A stretch of DNA of 64,000 nt, taken from the NCBI RefSeq assembly GCF_000964005.1, contig NZ_JXYP01000038.1, forward strand, positions 62,001-126,000. The letters run 5' to 3'. The translations under genes were made by a program, and so were the position numbers. Origin of the DNA: Williamsia herbipolensis (GTDB lineage: Bacteria > Actinomycetota > Actinomycetes > Mycobacteriales > Mycobacteriaceae). How positions within the stretch are numbered: the first letter of the stretch is position 1; the number at the start of each line of letters is the position of its first letter. The notes beneath the pieces are model-generated. The model made no database searches, was not told the DNA's origin, and saw nothing but the letters and a program-made list of their open reading frames with translations. Below, piece by piece: positions 16,748 to 24,585 of this stretch.

Positions 16748-17407
16748 ATGCGTTTACATGAGTCGTCGCAGCACTCGGATCCCACCGGCGAGGCCGTGGG
16801 GCGCGAACGCAACGCCGACGCCACACGCGCCGACCTGCTCAAAGCCGCCAAGCGCCGGTTCACGGTCTACGGCTTCGAGCGGACCACCGTGCGCGAGATC
16901 GCCGCCGACGCGGGCGCCAACGTGTCGCTGATCAACCGATACTTCGGGTCGAAGGACGGCCTGCTCGCCGCGGTACTGGCCGAGACCGCGCTCGTGTTCG
17001 ACGGCCGACCGACCGTCGGTGCGGCGCGACCCGAGACGGTCGTCGACGAGCTTCTCGCCGGCATGGCCCCCGACGCGTGGCCGGAGTTCGGACACGAGAA
17101 CCCTCTGGTGCTGCTTCTCCGCGACGCCGCGGGCGACGAGGCGACGGCGAACCTGCGCCGACGGACGCTCGACGCGGTGATCGAGCGTTTCGCCGGGGAC
17201 ATCGCGAGCGGCGACACGGGCGGTGGCAGCGTGCCCGGAGATGAGGCCCGCCTGCGCGGCGCACTGCTCTTCGCCATGATGATCGGAGTCGTGTCGCTGC
17301 ATTCGGCGTTGCCCGACAACGCCTTCGACGTCACCGACTCACCCCGCTTGCGCTCGATGCTCACCGAGATCGCAGCGTCGATCACCCGGACCGACGTCAC
17401 GGGATGA
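16748..17407 (+). CDS. TetR-family regulator of the divergent DHA2 pump
   Basis: A 219-residue TetR regulator. The DNA-binding domain is RADLLKAAKRRFTVYGFERTTVREIAADAGANVSLINRYFGSKDGLLAAV, ending with the usual YFGSK helix. The C-terminal part (residues 75-219) is helical and variable, for ligand binding and dimerisation. The frame is open far upstream inside the divergent pump gene; the ATG at MRLHESS is taken because it lies past the pump promoter region. The last 11 bases overlap the converging reductase gene. It most likely represses the pump and itself through the inverted repeat between them. Confidence 0.87.
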   Translation: MRLHESSQHSDPTGEAVGRERNADATRADLLKAAKRRFTVYGFERTTVREIAADAGANVSLINRYFGSKDGLLAAVLAETALVFDGRPTVGAARPETVVDELLAGMAPDAWPEFGHENPLVLLLRDAAGDEATANLRRRTLDAVIERFAGDIASGDTGGGSVPGDEARLRGALLFAMMIGVVSLHSALPDNAFDVTDSPRLRSMLTEIAASITRTDVTG

Positions 17408-18470
17408 TGCGGGCCTCCCGGTAGCGGGCGACGGCGTCGGCGAAACTCTGCGGGGTGGAGCGGAATCCGAGGAATCCGGCCTGACGGCTCTTGGTCATGT
17501 CGGTGAGGCACTCGATGTCGCGGCCGAGGTCGCTGTCGGTGTGCCACCACGAGGCGAGACGGTCGACGTCGGGCTCGACGAGGTCGTGGGCCTTCGCGAT
17601 CTCGGCCCACTCGGAGGCAGCGGAGCCCATGCGGTCGTCGAGCGGCTGCGGCTCGGAGTCGAAACCGACGGGCTCCACGTCGAACAGTTCCGCGATCTGG
17701 GGCCACAGCCACCGCCACCGGAACACGTCACCGTTGGCGACATTGAAGGGTTCATTCGCCCCCGCGTCATGAGTTGCGGCCCAGATCATCTGCTCGGCCA
17801 GCAGGCCGACGTCGGTCACGTCGGTGAGGCCGTCCCACTGGGTCTTCGACCCGGGGAACACGAACGGTCGGTTGTTCTGCTTGCACAGGGTGGCGTACAC
17901 CGACAATGTCAGCGCCATGTTCATCGCGTTGCCGACCGCGAACCCGAAGATGGTGTGGGCCCGGTGCACGCTCCACGTGAACCCCATGCGCTCGGCGGCG
18001 GCGAAGAGCTCGTCTTCCTGTGCGTAGTAGAAGTTCTCGTTGTCGAGTCGGGGCTCGGACTCGTGGAACGGAGTCTCGGCCATCACCGCTGTTCCGTAGT
18101 CCTCGAAAGGGCCGAGGTAGTGCTTGAGTCCGGTCATCAATGACACGTGCCGCACCGACGACCCCTCCAACGCCGCGAACACGTTGCGCAGCAACAGCGA
18201 GTTGACCTCGATGTTCTCGGCCTCGGTGTCCTTCTTCATCCACGCGACCAGGAACACCACCTCGGGTTCGATGTCGCGCAGCTTCGCGGTGAGGTCATCG
18301 ACGTCGAGGAGGTCGGCCGCGATGGGGGTCACGCCCTCGACCGGCAACGTCTCGTGGCGGGACAAGCCGTAGGTCGTCCAGCCCTCGTCGACGAGTTGGC
18401 GACTGATGGCCTGACCGGAGATGCCGGTCGCGCCCACCACGAGCGCGACTCCTGGGGTGTGTTCACTCAT
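17397..18470 (-). CDS. PRISE-type SDR (progesterone 5-beta-reductase/iridoid synthase-like)
   Basis: A 357-residue extended SDR. It starts with VALVVGATGISGQAISRQL, a TGxxGxxG-type NADP(H) motif, and carries NFYYAQEDEL, the NFYYxxED motif whose second Tyr replaces the usual SDR active-site Tyr in the PRISE group. LMTGLKHYLGPFEDYG and WSVHRAHTIFGFAVGNAMN are also typical. Such enzymes reduce activated double bonds of enones. Bacterial members are common but poorly characterised, so the substrate is unknown; enones from steroid or terpenoid breakdown are possible in this organism. The gene stands alone on its strand and converges with the TetR gene. Confidence 0.85.
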   Translation of the reverse strand: MSEHTPGVALVVGATGISGQAISRQLVDEGWTTYGLSRHETLPVEGVTPIAADLLDVDDLTAKLRDIEPEVVFLVAWMKKDTEAENIEVNSLLLRNVFAALEGSSVRHVSLMTGLKHYLGPFEDYGTAVMAETPFHESEPRLDNENFYYAQEDELFAAAERMGFTWSVHRAHTIFGFAVGNAMNMALTLSVYATLCKQNNRPFVFPGSKTQWDGLTDVTDVGLLAEQMIWAATHDAGANEPFNVANGDVFRWRWLWPQIAELFDVEPVGFDSEPQPLDDRMGSAASEWAEIAKAHDLVEPDVDRLASWWHTDSDLGRDIECLTDMTKSRQAGFLGFRSTPQSFADAVARYREARIIP

Positions 18471-18539
18471 GACCAGTGCAGCACACCCGGCCGGTCACTT
18501 TGTTCCATCACGGCTGTGACCAGCGCGGAGCCGCCGCAG

Positions 18540-19397
18540 TCAGGCGACGGTGGGCTTGTCGGTCCGGAGCCACTCCACGCCCGATGCGACCGCATCCTTC
18601 AGCGCCGACCGTTCCCCGACGTAATCGGCGGCGGCACCCACCACGGGGACCGCGCTCAACGTCCGCCACAGACGCGACGGGCGTGGACGCCGCTTCGCCT
18701 CGCCGGCGACCTTGCGCAGGAGCTGCGCGGTCGACCAGATCCGCTTCACGACCGCGCGTGCCGACCGTGCGACCGAATGGTCGTCCTCGGCGGCCGGGAG
18801 CGGCTCGATGTCGTCGGCGGTGGAGGGTTCGAGCAGTGTGGCCGAGGTGATCGTCCGGCCACAGAGCACGGCGGCGAGCAGGTCGGTCTGCCGCGTGCGG
18901 TCGATGACACCGTGCACGCGGGCGACGGCGCACAGGACGAACGCCTGCTGGGTGAACCCGAGCACGTCCTGGATCGGCAGACGGTCGGCCGCCGCACCGA
19001 ACACGCCCGGGTAGGCGACCAGTACCGCGGTCAGCGACCCGACCCGGTCGACCCACCAGTCGGTGCGTTCGTCGGTGTCGAGCGCCTCCCACTTCGGCGA
19101 CCCCGGAGCAGAGGCCGCGTTGGTCACCCATGCCAGGGAGTCGGCGACTTTCGCCACCGCCCTGTCGGAGAACGAGTCCTCGTCACCGTCGGCCACGCCG
19201 TCGCCGTCGGTCGAGGCGTCGCCGTGGGTCGCGGCGTCGTCGTCGGTCGCGGCGCCGTCGGTGTCGTGTGCCGCCGCGGCCTCGGCACGGTCCTCGCCGA
19301 ACGGATGGCTGTTCTCGAGGACGTCGAGGACTGGCGCGATCATGCCGGTGGCCCGGTGCAGGATCGCGGCGACCTCGGCGTCGGTCAGGTCTTTCAC
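18540..19397 (-). CDS. Conserved hypothetical protein, possibly EcsC-like
   Basis: A 285-residue protein without signal peptide or clear membrane helices. Residues 30-65 are an Asp/Ala/Thr-rich low-complexity acidic linker. The C-terminal two thirds, with VGSLTAVLVAYPGVFGAAADRLPIQDVLGFTQQAFVLCAVARVHGV followed by a basic helix and VPVVGAAADYVGERSAL, loosely resemble EcsC proteins, but I cannot confirm that by eye. The GTG start lies 4 bases after the LapA-domain gene; the frame extends further upstream only in sequence overlapping that gene. The tight spacing makes it part of the aquaporin-LapA unit, so a membrane or osmotic stress role is possible. Confidence 0.65.
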   Translation of the reverse strand: MKDLTDAEVAAILHRATGMIAPVLDVLENSHPFGEDRAEAAAAHDTDGAATDDDAATHGDASTDGDGVADGDEDSFSDRAVAKVADSLAWVTNAASAPGSPKWEALDTDERTDWWVDRVGSLTAVLVAYPGVFGAAADRLPIQDVLGFTQQAFVLCAVARVHGVIDRTRQTDLLAAVLCGRTITSATLLEPSTADDIEPLPAAEDDHSVARSARAVVKRIWSTAQLLRKVAGEAKRRPRPSRLWRTLSAVPVVGAAADYVGERSALKDAVASGVEWLRTDKPTVA

Positions 19398-19401
19398 GAG
19401 A

Positions 19402-19653
19402 TCACTTGACCGCGCGACGAACCCGCACCGCTGCACTGACGATGAGGGCGATGACCGCACCGACGACGGCGGCGCCGAGCATGGCGACACCCACGCCGAG
19501 ATCGAAGTCGAAGCTGATGAACTTGATGGTCGTGTGCACCGTGTTCTGCAGGACGAACACCACGAGGGCGATGACGAGGACCAACGCGACGACGAGCGAG
19601 ATCTTCGTGACAACGCTGGTGCCGGAACGCTTCGCGGGAGTGGAGGTGGTCAT
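19402..19653 (-). CDS. LapA-domain (DUF1049) membrane protein
   Basis: An 83-residue membrane protein. A short Ser/Thr/Lys-rich N-terminus leads to helix 1 (VVTKISLVVALVLVIALVVFVLQNT), then the conserved VFVLQNTVHTTIKFISFDFDLGVGVAML segment and helix 2 (MLGAAVVGAVIALIVSAAVRVRR). This is the pattern of LapA/DUF1049 proteins, which in Proteobacteria act in lipopolysaccharide assembly; actinobacteria lack that polymer, so the role here is unknown. AAAGGA lies before the ATG. It sits 43 bases after the aquaporin gene on the same strand and probably shares its transcript. Confidence 0.85.
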   Translation of the reverse strand: MTTSTPAKRSGTSVVTKISLVVALVLVIALVVFVLQNTVHTTIKFISFDFDLGVGVAMLGAAVVGAVIALIVSAAVRVRRAVK

Positions 19654-19696
19654 GGACGGTTCCTTTCGGGAGGGTGGAGCAGGTGGTGTGGAGTGA

Positions 19697-20404
19697 TCAG
19701 GCCGCGCGGGCCGGTGTGACGAGCAGCCGGTGCACCGACGCCGCGATCACGGCACCGACGAGCGGGAAGACGATGAACACCCAGAGCTGGGACAGCGCGA
19801 GGTGTCCGGTGAGGACAGCGGGACCGATGGACCGCGCCGGGTTGACCGACGTGGAGTCGATGCCGATGGCGACGAGATGGAGCACGGTGAGCGTGAGGCC
19901 GATGGGCACTCCCGCGGCGTGCGGGGCGGATGCGGTGCGCGACGTCGCCGACAGCACCACGAACACCAGGATCGCGGTCGCGACGACCTCGATGATCGCG
20001 ACGGGCACGAGCCCGTATCCGCCGGTCGATGCCGAGCCGAAGCCGTTGGTGCCCAGGCCATCCGCAGCGCGGCTGTAACCGGGACGACCCGATGCCACGG
20101 CCAGCACGACCGCTGCGCCCGCGATGGCACCGATGACCTGCGCGACGACGTAGACGGCCGCTCGCGCCGGTTCGATGCCCCGGCTGAGCAAGACGCCCAG
20201 CGTCACCGCGGGGTTCACGTGGCAGCCCGAGATGGGACCGATCGCGAATACCAGGGCGAGCAGCGTGAGGCCGAAGGCGAGCGCGATGCCGATCGTCCCG
20301 ACGCTGTCACCGGCGAGTACCGCGGTACCCACGCCACCGACGACGAGCAGCCCGGTTCCGATACCCTCGGCGGTCGCGGCGCGCGCGGTCGAGACCTCGC
20401 TCAT
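19697..20404 (-). CDS. aqpZ: Aquaporin (MIP family)
   Basis: A 235-residue six-helix channel. Both pore motifs are present: HVNPAVTLG in the first half and SVNPARSIGPA in the second. Residues at the selectivity filter region, such as Arg after the second NPA and the Phe-rich helix 2, suit a water-selective AqpZ-type channel more than a glycerol facilitator, but that is a judgement by eye. The start is the ATG that overlaps the stop of the 38-residue gene upstream as ATGA, implying coupled translation. Together with CsbD and the sigma factor upstream it suggests an osmotic stress cluster. Confidence 0.9.
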   Translation of the reverse strand: MSEVSTARAATAEGIGTGLLVVGGVGTAVLAGDSVGTIGIALAFGLTLLALVFAIGPISGCHVNPAVTLGVLLSRGIEPARAAVYVVAQVIGAIAGAAVVLAVASGRPGYSRAADGLGTNGFGSASTGGYGLVPVAIIEVVATAILVFVVLSATSRTASAPHAAGVPIGLTLTVLHLVAIGIDSTSVNPARSIGPAVLTGHLALSQLWVFIVFPLVGAVIAASVHRLLVTPARAA

Positions 20405-20517
20405 CGCTGCTTCGAGCGGTTCTCGCGGCGCTCGTGCCACTTCTTCTTGGCGAATCCCCATGTGACGCGGCCGAGTCCGGCGTACAGACGGCTCGCGACG
20501 CTCCTGTGTTCACTCAT
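20401..20517 (-). CDS. 38-residue basic protein translated with aquaporin
   Basis: A very small gene. The product begins MSEHRSVASRLYAGLGRV and ends in a Lys/Arg-rich tail (AKKKWHERRENRSKQR). It could form one amphipathic basic helix; no family is recognised. Support comes from GGAGA seven bases before the ATG and from the stop overlapping the aquaporin start as ATGA, which is the same coupling used by nearby genes. It may be a leader that sets aquaporin translation, or a small membrane-associated partner. Confidence 0.6.
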   Translation of the reverse strand: MSEHRSVASRLYAGLGRVTWGFAKKKWHERRENRSKQR

Positions 20518-20681
20518 CGTGTCTCCGAACGTGTTCTGCGCACACGTCATCCGGCCGAAAGCCATGGGGACAGCGGCCGATGATGTGCAGCGAAATGGTG
20601 AGCGACGGGACCGAGTGGCCCGTCGGTGTGACGGGGCGGCGTCGTGCGCACGCCCGCGGGGCGGCCTGCGCGGCCGCAGTG

Positions 20682-20716
20682 GTCACCCGGTTCGCGTCGA
20701 TGGCGAACCGGGTGAC
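20682..20716 (-). terminator. Perfect 14-bp stem-loop after csbD
   Basis: GTCACCCGGTTCGC and GCGAACCGGGTGAC pair perfectly around a 7-base loop, 11 bases after the csbD stop codon. There is no T run, as usual for high-GC actinobacterial terminators. It separates csbD from the aquaporin unit. Confidence 0.75.
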
Positions 20717-20726
20717 ACGGAAGCGG

Positions 20727-20897
20727 TTACTTGAAGGTGTCCTTGATGTTCTCGCCGACCTTCTTCACGCCGGCCGAACCCTGGTCCTTCTTGCCCTCGG
20801 CCTCGAGGTCCTTGTTGTCGGTGACGTCCCCGATGACCTCTTTGGCCTTGCCGACGGCGTCTTCGGCAGCGTTCTTTGCCTTGTCAACGATTCCCAT
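20727..20897 (-). CDS. CsbD-like stress protein
   Basis: A 56-residue, highly charged, soluble protein with no Cys, Trp or Pro. The sequence MGIVDKAKNAAEDAVGKAKE, then IGDVTDNKDLEAEGKKDQ and a Lys-rich end IKDTFK, is the CsbD pattern: a short four-helix protein induced by general stress sigma factors in many bacteria. Its biochemical role is unknown. AGTGGGA precedes the ATG, and a strong stem-loop follows the stop, so it is probably a separate short transcript in the cluster controlled by the nearby ECF sigma factor or another stress signal. Confidence 0.85.
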   Translation of the reverse strand: MGIVDKAKNAAEDAVGKAKEVIGDVTDNKDLEAEGKKDQGSAGVKKVGENIKDTFK

Positions 20898-20992
20898 AGC
20901 AATCCCACTTTCATCCGGGGCCCCTGATTGGGGTCACAGGCATGTAGTCGGGGCGCGCCCGTGTTGTGCACGCGCAAGATCTGTGAAGTGGA

Positions 20993-21853
20993 TCACACGG
21001 CGGTGTCAGCGGGCGGATCGGCGGCGGGGACCGCGGTGTGCCCGGCGATCATCTCGGTGGCGATGTCGCGCACCCTGCGGTTGGTGTTCTGCGACTGCGC
21101 GCGCAGCATCGCGAACGCCTGCTCGGCGCCCACCCCGTGGCGACCCATGATCATGCCCTTGGCCTGCTCGATGGGCGCGCGCGAACTGAGCGCGGCCCGC
21201 AAGGCGTCGGCGACCTCGACCGCGGACTTGAAGCGCGCGAAGTCACCGATGGCGCGGGACACCGTGGTGGCCAGCAGTTCGATGATGTCGGCGTCGACGG
21301 TGTCGAATGCCGCGGCCGCCGCACCGTAGAGATTCAGGGCGCCGAGGGGTTGGTCCTGCGCCGCGAGGGCCGCGGCGAGGAAGGAATGGATGTTCTCCTG
21401 CGCCGCCGACGCGGCGAACTCCGGCCACCGCTGGGTGCCTGCGTCGACATCGACCAGGACGGTCTCCCCGGTGCGCGCCGCGTGCAGACACGGTCCGTCA
21501 CCGGCGTCGTACTGCTCCTGGTCGACCCGCAGGGTCCGTGAATCGGTGTGCACCGCGGTGTAGGTGCGGCCGCCGAGGGCGATGGTGATGCTGGTGCACG
21601 TGGCACCGTCGATGGCCTCGTGCGCCACATCGACGACGCGCTGCAGCAACACGATCAGGTCGTCCTCGTCGGTGATGCTGCCGCCGAGGGCGACGAGCAT
21701 GGTGGCGAGCGTCGCCGGGGTGGCGTCCGAGGTCGCGACCGCGGTCGCGACCTCCACGGCCTCGTCGGTGGCGCCGTCGGGGGTCGCGGCGAGCAACGAC
21801 GTGCTCGTCCGTGGGTCCGACGCCGGGTCGTCGCCGGAAATCGGGGTGATCAT
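20993..21853 (-). CDS. GAF-ANTAR regulator (RNA-binding antiterminator)
   Basis: A 286-residue two-domain regulator. After an N-terminal Thr/Asp-rich stretch, residues about 60-200 form a GAF domain (LQRVVDVAHEAIDGATCTSITIAL, YDAGDGPCLHAARTGETVLVDVD, PLGALNLYG). Residues about 205-265 form an ANTAR domain with ALSSRAPIEQAKGMIMGRHGVGAEQAFAMLRAQSQNTNRRVRDIATEMI, the pattern that binds paired hairpins in RNA. Such proteins sense small ligands or redox state and prevent transcription termination. Its ATG overlaps the stop of the preceding gene as ATGA, making it the last member of the ECF sigma operon. Confidence 0.9.
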   Translation of the reverse strand: MITPISGDDPASDPRTSTSLLAATPDGATDEAVEVATAVATSDATPATLATMLVALGGSITDEDDLIVLLQRVVDVAHEAIDGATCTSITIALGGRTYTAVHTDSRTLRVDQEQYDAGDGPCLHAARTGETVLVDVDAGTQRWPEFAASAAQENIHSFLAAALAAQDQPLGALNLYGAAAAAFDTVDADIIELLATTVSRAIGDFARFKSAVEVADALRAALSSRAPIEQAKGMIMGRHGVGAEQAFAMLRAQSQNTNRRVRDIATEMIAGHTAVPAADPPADTAV

Positions 21854-22335
21854 CGCGAGTCCTCCTCGTCGGGTGGGGTGTCGGTCCGACGCACCGAGAC
21901 GTCGACCGACTGGGTCAACACGGCGTGGCGGGCCTCGCCCAGCACATCCCGCACGACGTCGAGAACGAGCCGGCGCACCCGCGCCACGAGGGCGTCGAGG
22001 TCGGTGGGTTCCGAGCCGTGCAGGCCCACCCGGACGCCGGTGAGCTGACCGCCGTCGATGTCGAGATCGACCGCCGACGGCCGGTGCGCGTCACCCCGCA
22101 GAGCGCGTGCGAGCACGGCGCGCAACGCGTGCTCGCGCACGGTGAGGTCCCCGAGCCGGTGCTCGGCGGGCGTGCCGAGCGACAGCAGACGCCCGCTGCG
22201 CGCGGTCGCCCGCACGCGGTCGAGGACGCCGTCGGCGATGCCGTCCCATCCCGCCTGGGCGCGATCGCGGAGATCGGCGACGAGCTGTCGGGAGATCAGG
22301 TCGTCGTCGGGGGGTGGGGTGGGTGCGGCGCTCAC
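21850..22335 (-). CDS. Hypothetical protein, possibly Asp23/Gls24-related
   Basis: A 161-residue soluble protein of alternating charged and hydrophobic segments. The middle part (LGDLTVREHALRAVLARALRG and SAVDLDIDGGQLTGVRVGLHG, then LDALVARVRRLVLDVVRDVLG) has the strand-strand-helix feel of Asp23/Gls24 envelope stress proteins and their companions, but the match is weak. The GTG start is chosen over a TTG two codons upstream because it overlaps the sigma stop as GTGA and follows GAGGAG. The gene is sandwiched and coupled on both sides, so it works with the sigma factor and the ANTAR protein. Confidence 0.65.
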   Translation of the reverse strand: MSAAPTPPPDDDLISRQLVADLRDRAQAGWDGIADGVLDRVRATARSGRLLSLGTPAEHRLGDLTVREHALRAVLARALRGDAHRPSAVDLDIDGGQLTGVRVGLHGSEPTDLDALVARVRRLVLDVVRDVLGEARHAVLTQSVDVSVRRTDTPPDEEDSR

Positions 22336-22898
22336 TGCCAACTCCTCATCGATCCGCGCAAGGCTGTTCGGGCGCGGACGTAGTGACCGCGGGCGGCCGC
22401 CGACGCCACGCCCAGCACCTCGCCGATGTCGCCGAAGGGCATCTGTTCGACCTCGCGGAGGATCCAGGCGGCACGTTGGCGTGGGGGCAACACCGACAGC
22501 TCCTTCTCGAGTGCGTCGACGAACGCGTCGGAGGTGGTCGCTGAGAGCGGCAGCCCCAGCGTCGAGGGTCCACCGAGGTCGAGGATGTCATCGCCGATGG
22601 GAACCGGCGACCGTTTGCGGTAGGCGTCGACGATCTTGCGGGAGCAGATGGCGAACAGCCATGTCTGAACCGAGCTGTCATGACGGAAGTGGTCGAGTCC
22701 GCGCCATGCGGCGACGAAGGAGTCCTGCACCACCTCCTGCACGGTGCATTCGTCGGCGAGCATGCGGCGCGCGAAGCCGTGCAGACGTGGACCGAACCGG
22801 TCGACGAGGGTGTCGAAGGCGCCGCGATCGCCGAGGCGCGCGTGCTCGACGAGCTCGCGATCGGTCAGGACAACAGCGTCCTGGTCGTCTCCCCACAC
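22332..22898 (-). CDS. ECF-type RNA polymerase sigma factor
   Basis: A 188-residue sigma factor with the two conserved regions only. Region 2 is FDTLVDRFGPRLHGFARRMLADECTVQEVVQDSFVAAWRGLDHF followed by SVQTWLFAICSRKIVDAYRKR; region 4 is LPPRQRAAWILREVEQMPFGDIGEVLGVASAAARGHYVRARTALR. No anti-sigma factor gene with a membrane or zinc motif is adjacent, so how it is held inactive is unclear. It uses a GTG start after AAGGGG. It is first in a unit with two overlapping genes, ending in the GAF-ANTAR protein, and is close to csbD and aquaporin, consistent with envelope or osmotic stress control. Confidence 0.9.
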   Translation of the reverse strand: MWGDDQDAVVLTDRELVEHARLGDRGAFDTLVDRFGPRLHGFARRMLADECTVQEVVQDSFVAAWRGLDHFRHDSSVQTWLFAICSRKIVDAYRKRSPVPIGDDILDLGGPSTLGLPLSATTSDAFVDALEKELSVLPPRQRAAWILREVEQMPFGDIGEVLGVASAAARGHYVRARTALRGSMRSWQ

Positions 22899-23106
22899 AG
22901 AAATACCCCTTCACAGCCACGGCTCCGCTCGGCAAGCCATCACGTGGAAGAGGCAGACCAACTTTATGTCGTTCGGCGCCGCAGCTCCCACAGGGGTCGA
23001 GATCAGACGTGGTGTTTGTCACACCACCTCGGCATTCGACGGGGAGGAGAGTGGACGACTACGCCCATGTCGGGCGATCCCGACATCCCTGCGAGGAGGC
23101 CCGACC

Positions 23107-23346
23107 ATGTACTCCGAAGGTGCCCACACCGACGCCGCGGTGGTCGATGCGGTCCTCGCCGTCGAGGATGTCGTCGCGATAGTTGACAACCCCGACGACC
23201 CCGAACACACCGACGACACACACATCCACGTGACCGTCACCGATGCCCACGATCCGACGGTCACCGCGCACAACGTCCGAAACGCCGCGCACCGGGTGAC
23301 CGGCGGGCGAGTCGACGTGACGATCGAGGAGATCCTCGAACGCTGA
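23107..23346 (+). CDS. Small acidic conserved protein, unknown function
   Basis: A 79-residue acidic protein, divergent from the sigma operon. It has an N-terminal helix (DAAVVDAVLAVEDVVAIVDN), a His/Asp/Thr-rich middle (DDTHIHVTVTDAHDP) and a C-terminal HNVRNAAHRVTGGRVDVTIEEIL. The pattern of strand, helix, strand with a final VDVTIEEI resembles short Asp23-like or ring-forming domains, but I do not recognise the family. A perfect AGGAGG lies seven bases before the ATG, so expression is probably strong. Its place opposite the stress sigma factor suggests it may be a target or partner of that system. Confidence 0.7.
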   Translation: MYSEGAHTDAAVVDAVLAVEDVVAIVDNPDDPEHTDDTHIHVTVTDAHDPTVTAHNVRNAAHRVTGGRVDVTIEEILER

Positions 23347-23356
23347 TCGCCCGCGG

Positions 23357-24520
23357 TCAGCGCCCGCGGGCGGCGGCGTTGAGACGCGCGGCCTGACGTG
23401 TCAGGTGGTCGCGTTCGAGCAGGTTCGACGCCGCCGATGCGGCGCGGGCGTACAGCTCTGCGGCAGTGAGCGCGTCACCGGCGCGCTCGTGCAGGTGGGC
23501 GGCAACGGCGGTGGGACGCGGGAGTGCCGGATCGAGATCGACGAACGCCGCGAGCCCGGCGGCGCCACCGTCTGCCTCACCGACGGCGACGGCTCGGTTG
23601 AGCCGTGCCACGGGGCTGTCGGTGAGGGCGATCAGCTCGTCGTACCACTCGACGATCTGCACCCAGTCGGTCTCGGCGGCCGAGGGCGCGTCGGCGTGCA
23701 ATGCCGCGATCGCGGCCTGGGCCTGATACTCGCCCAGCCGATCCCGGGCCAAGGCGCCCTGCAGCACGGACACACCCTCGGCGATGAGCGTTGTGTCTTA
23801 ACGACTCCGGTCCTGCTCGGCCAGCGCCACCAAGGATCCGTCGGACGCATGTCGCGCTTCCCGCCGTGCGTGGTGGAGCAGCATCAGGGCCAGCAGACCG
23901 GCGACCTCCTCGTGGTCGATCACCGCGAGCAGTGCACGGACCAACCGGATCGCCTCCGCCGCGAGGTCGATGTCGCCCGAATACCCATCGTTGAAGACGA
24001 GATAGAGCACCCACAGCGCGGTCGCCACATCGCCTGGCGCATCGAATCGGACCCCGGCGATGGTCCGCTTGGCGCGGCTGATGCGTTGGGCCATCGTCGC
24101 TTCCGGGACGAGATAGGCCTCTGCGATCTGCCGCGTCGTGAGGCCCCCGACAGCCCGCAACGTCAGCGCGACCGCCGATGCCGGCGTGAGAGACGGATGC
24201 GCACACAGCAGATACAGCGCAAGGGTGTCGTCGGTGGACGGAACGGGCCCCGGCGACGGCTCGTCCTCCATCCGCTCCTCACGCAGCCTCCGCGACGAGT
24301 CCGCGCGTGTGGCGTCGACGAACTTGCGCCACGCGACCGTGATCAGCCAACCCCGCGGCTCGCGCGGCGGATCGTCCGGCCAGATCCGCAAGGCCTCGAC
24401 GAGCGCGTCCTGCACCGCGTCCTCGGCACGGGCGAAGTCGGCGCCGCGGGCGACGACGACCTCGATCACCCCCGGAACGAGGGATCGGATGAGGTCGGCG
24501 CCGACCGCGTCAGGCGGCAT
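23357..24520 (-). pseudogene. ECF42-type sigma factor gene broken by an in-frame TAA
   Basis: Read through, this is one 388-codon gene for a sigma factor with the long C-terminal extension (DUF6596/TPR-like) typical of the ECF42 group. The first 240 codons hold region 2 (EDAVQDALVEALRIW, PRGWLITVAWRKFVDATR), region 4 (VGGLTTRQIAEAYLVPEATMAQRISRAKR) and the start of the extension (LWVLYLVFNDGYSG). A TAA at 23798-23800 follows EQDRSR, and the same frame then continues with LIAEGVSVLQGALARDRLGEYQAQAAIAALHA to the normal end. Homologues that I recall carry Trp at this place. The second part could restart at GTG codons near 23773. The start has GGAG upstream. This may be a real nonsense change, two working fragments, or a sequence error. 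Confidence 0.8.
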
Positions 24521-24522
24521 GT

Positions 24523-24585
24523 GTCACTCCGTGACCGTCATCCACTCGTCACTCCGTGACCGTCATCCACTTGTCACTCCGTGAC
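24523..24585. repeat. 25-bp tandem repeat, 2.5 copies
   Basis: The unit GTCACTCCGTGACCGTCATC plus five bases repeats with a 25-bp period from 24523, with two full copies differing at one base and a 13-base third copy. It covers the last codons and stop of the YCII gene and the spacer before the sigma gene. On the minus strand each full copy carries GGAG, a stop and the five-codon mini-frame ATG ACG GTC ACG GAG TGA. Confidence 0.9.

Noticed and set aside
15493-16761. 422-codon open frame opposite the DHA2 pump
   Set aside because: Composition is that of an antisense shadow (His, Asp, Arg, Gln) and it crosses the pump promoter region.
24523-24585. Possible CRISPR array
   Set aside because: The 25-bp units are directly adjacent with no spacers and no cas genes are present; it is a simple tandem repeat. 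The 72-bp repeat at 51102 is coding and also not CRISPR.
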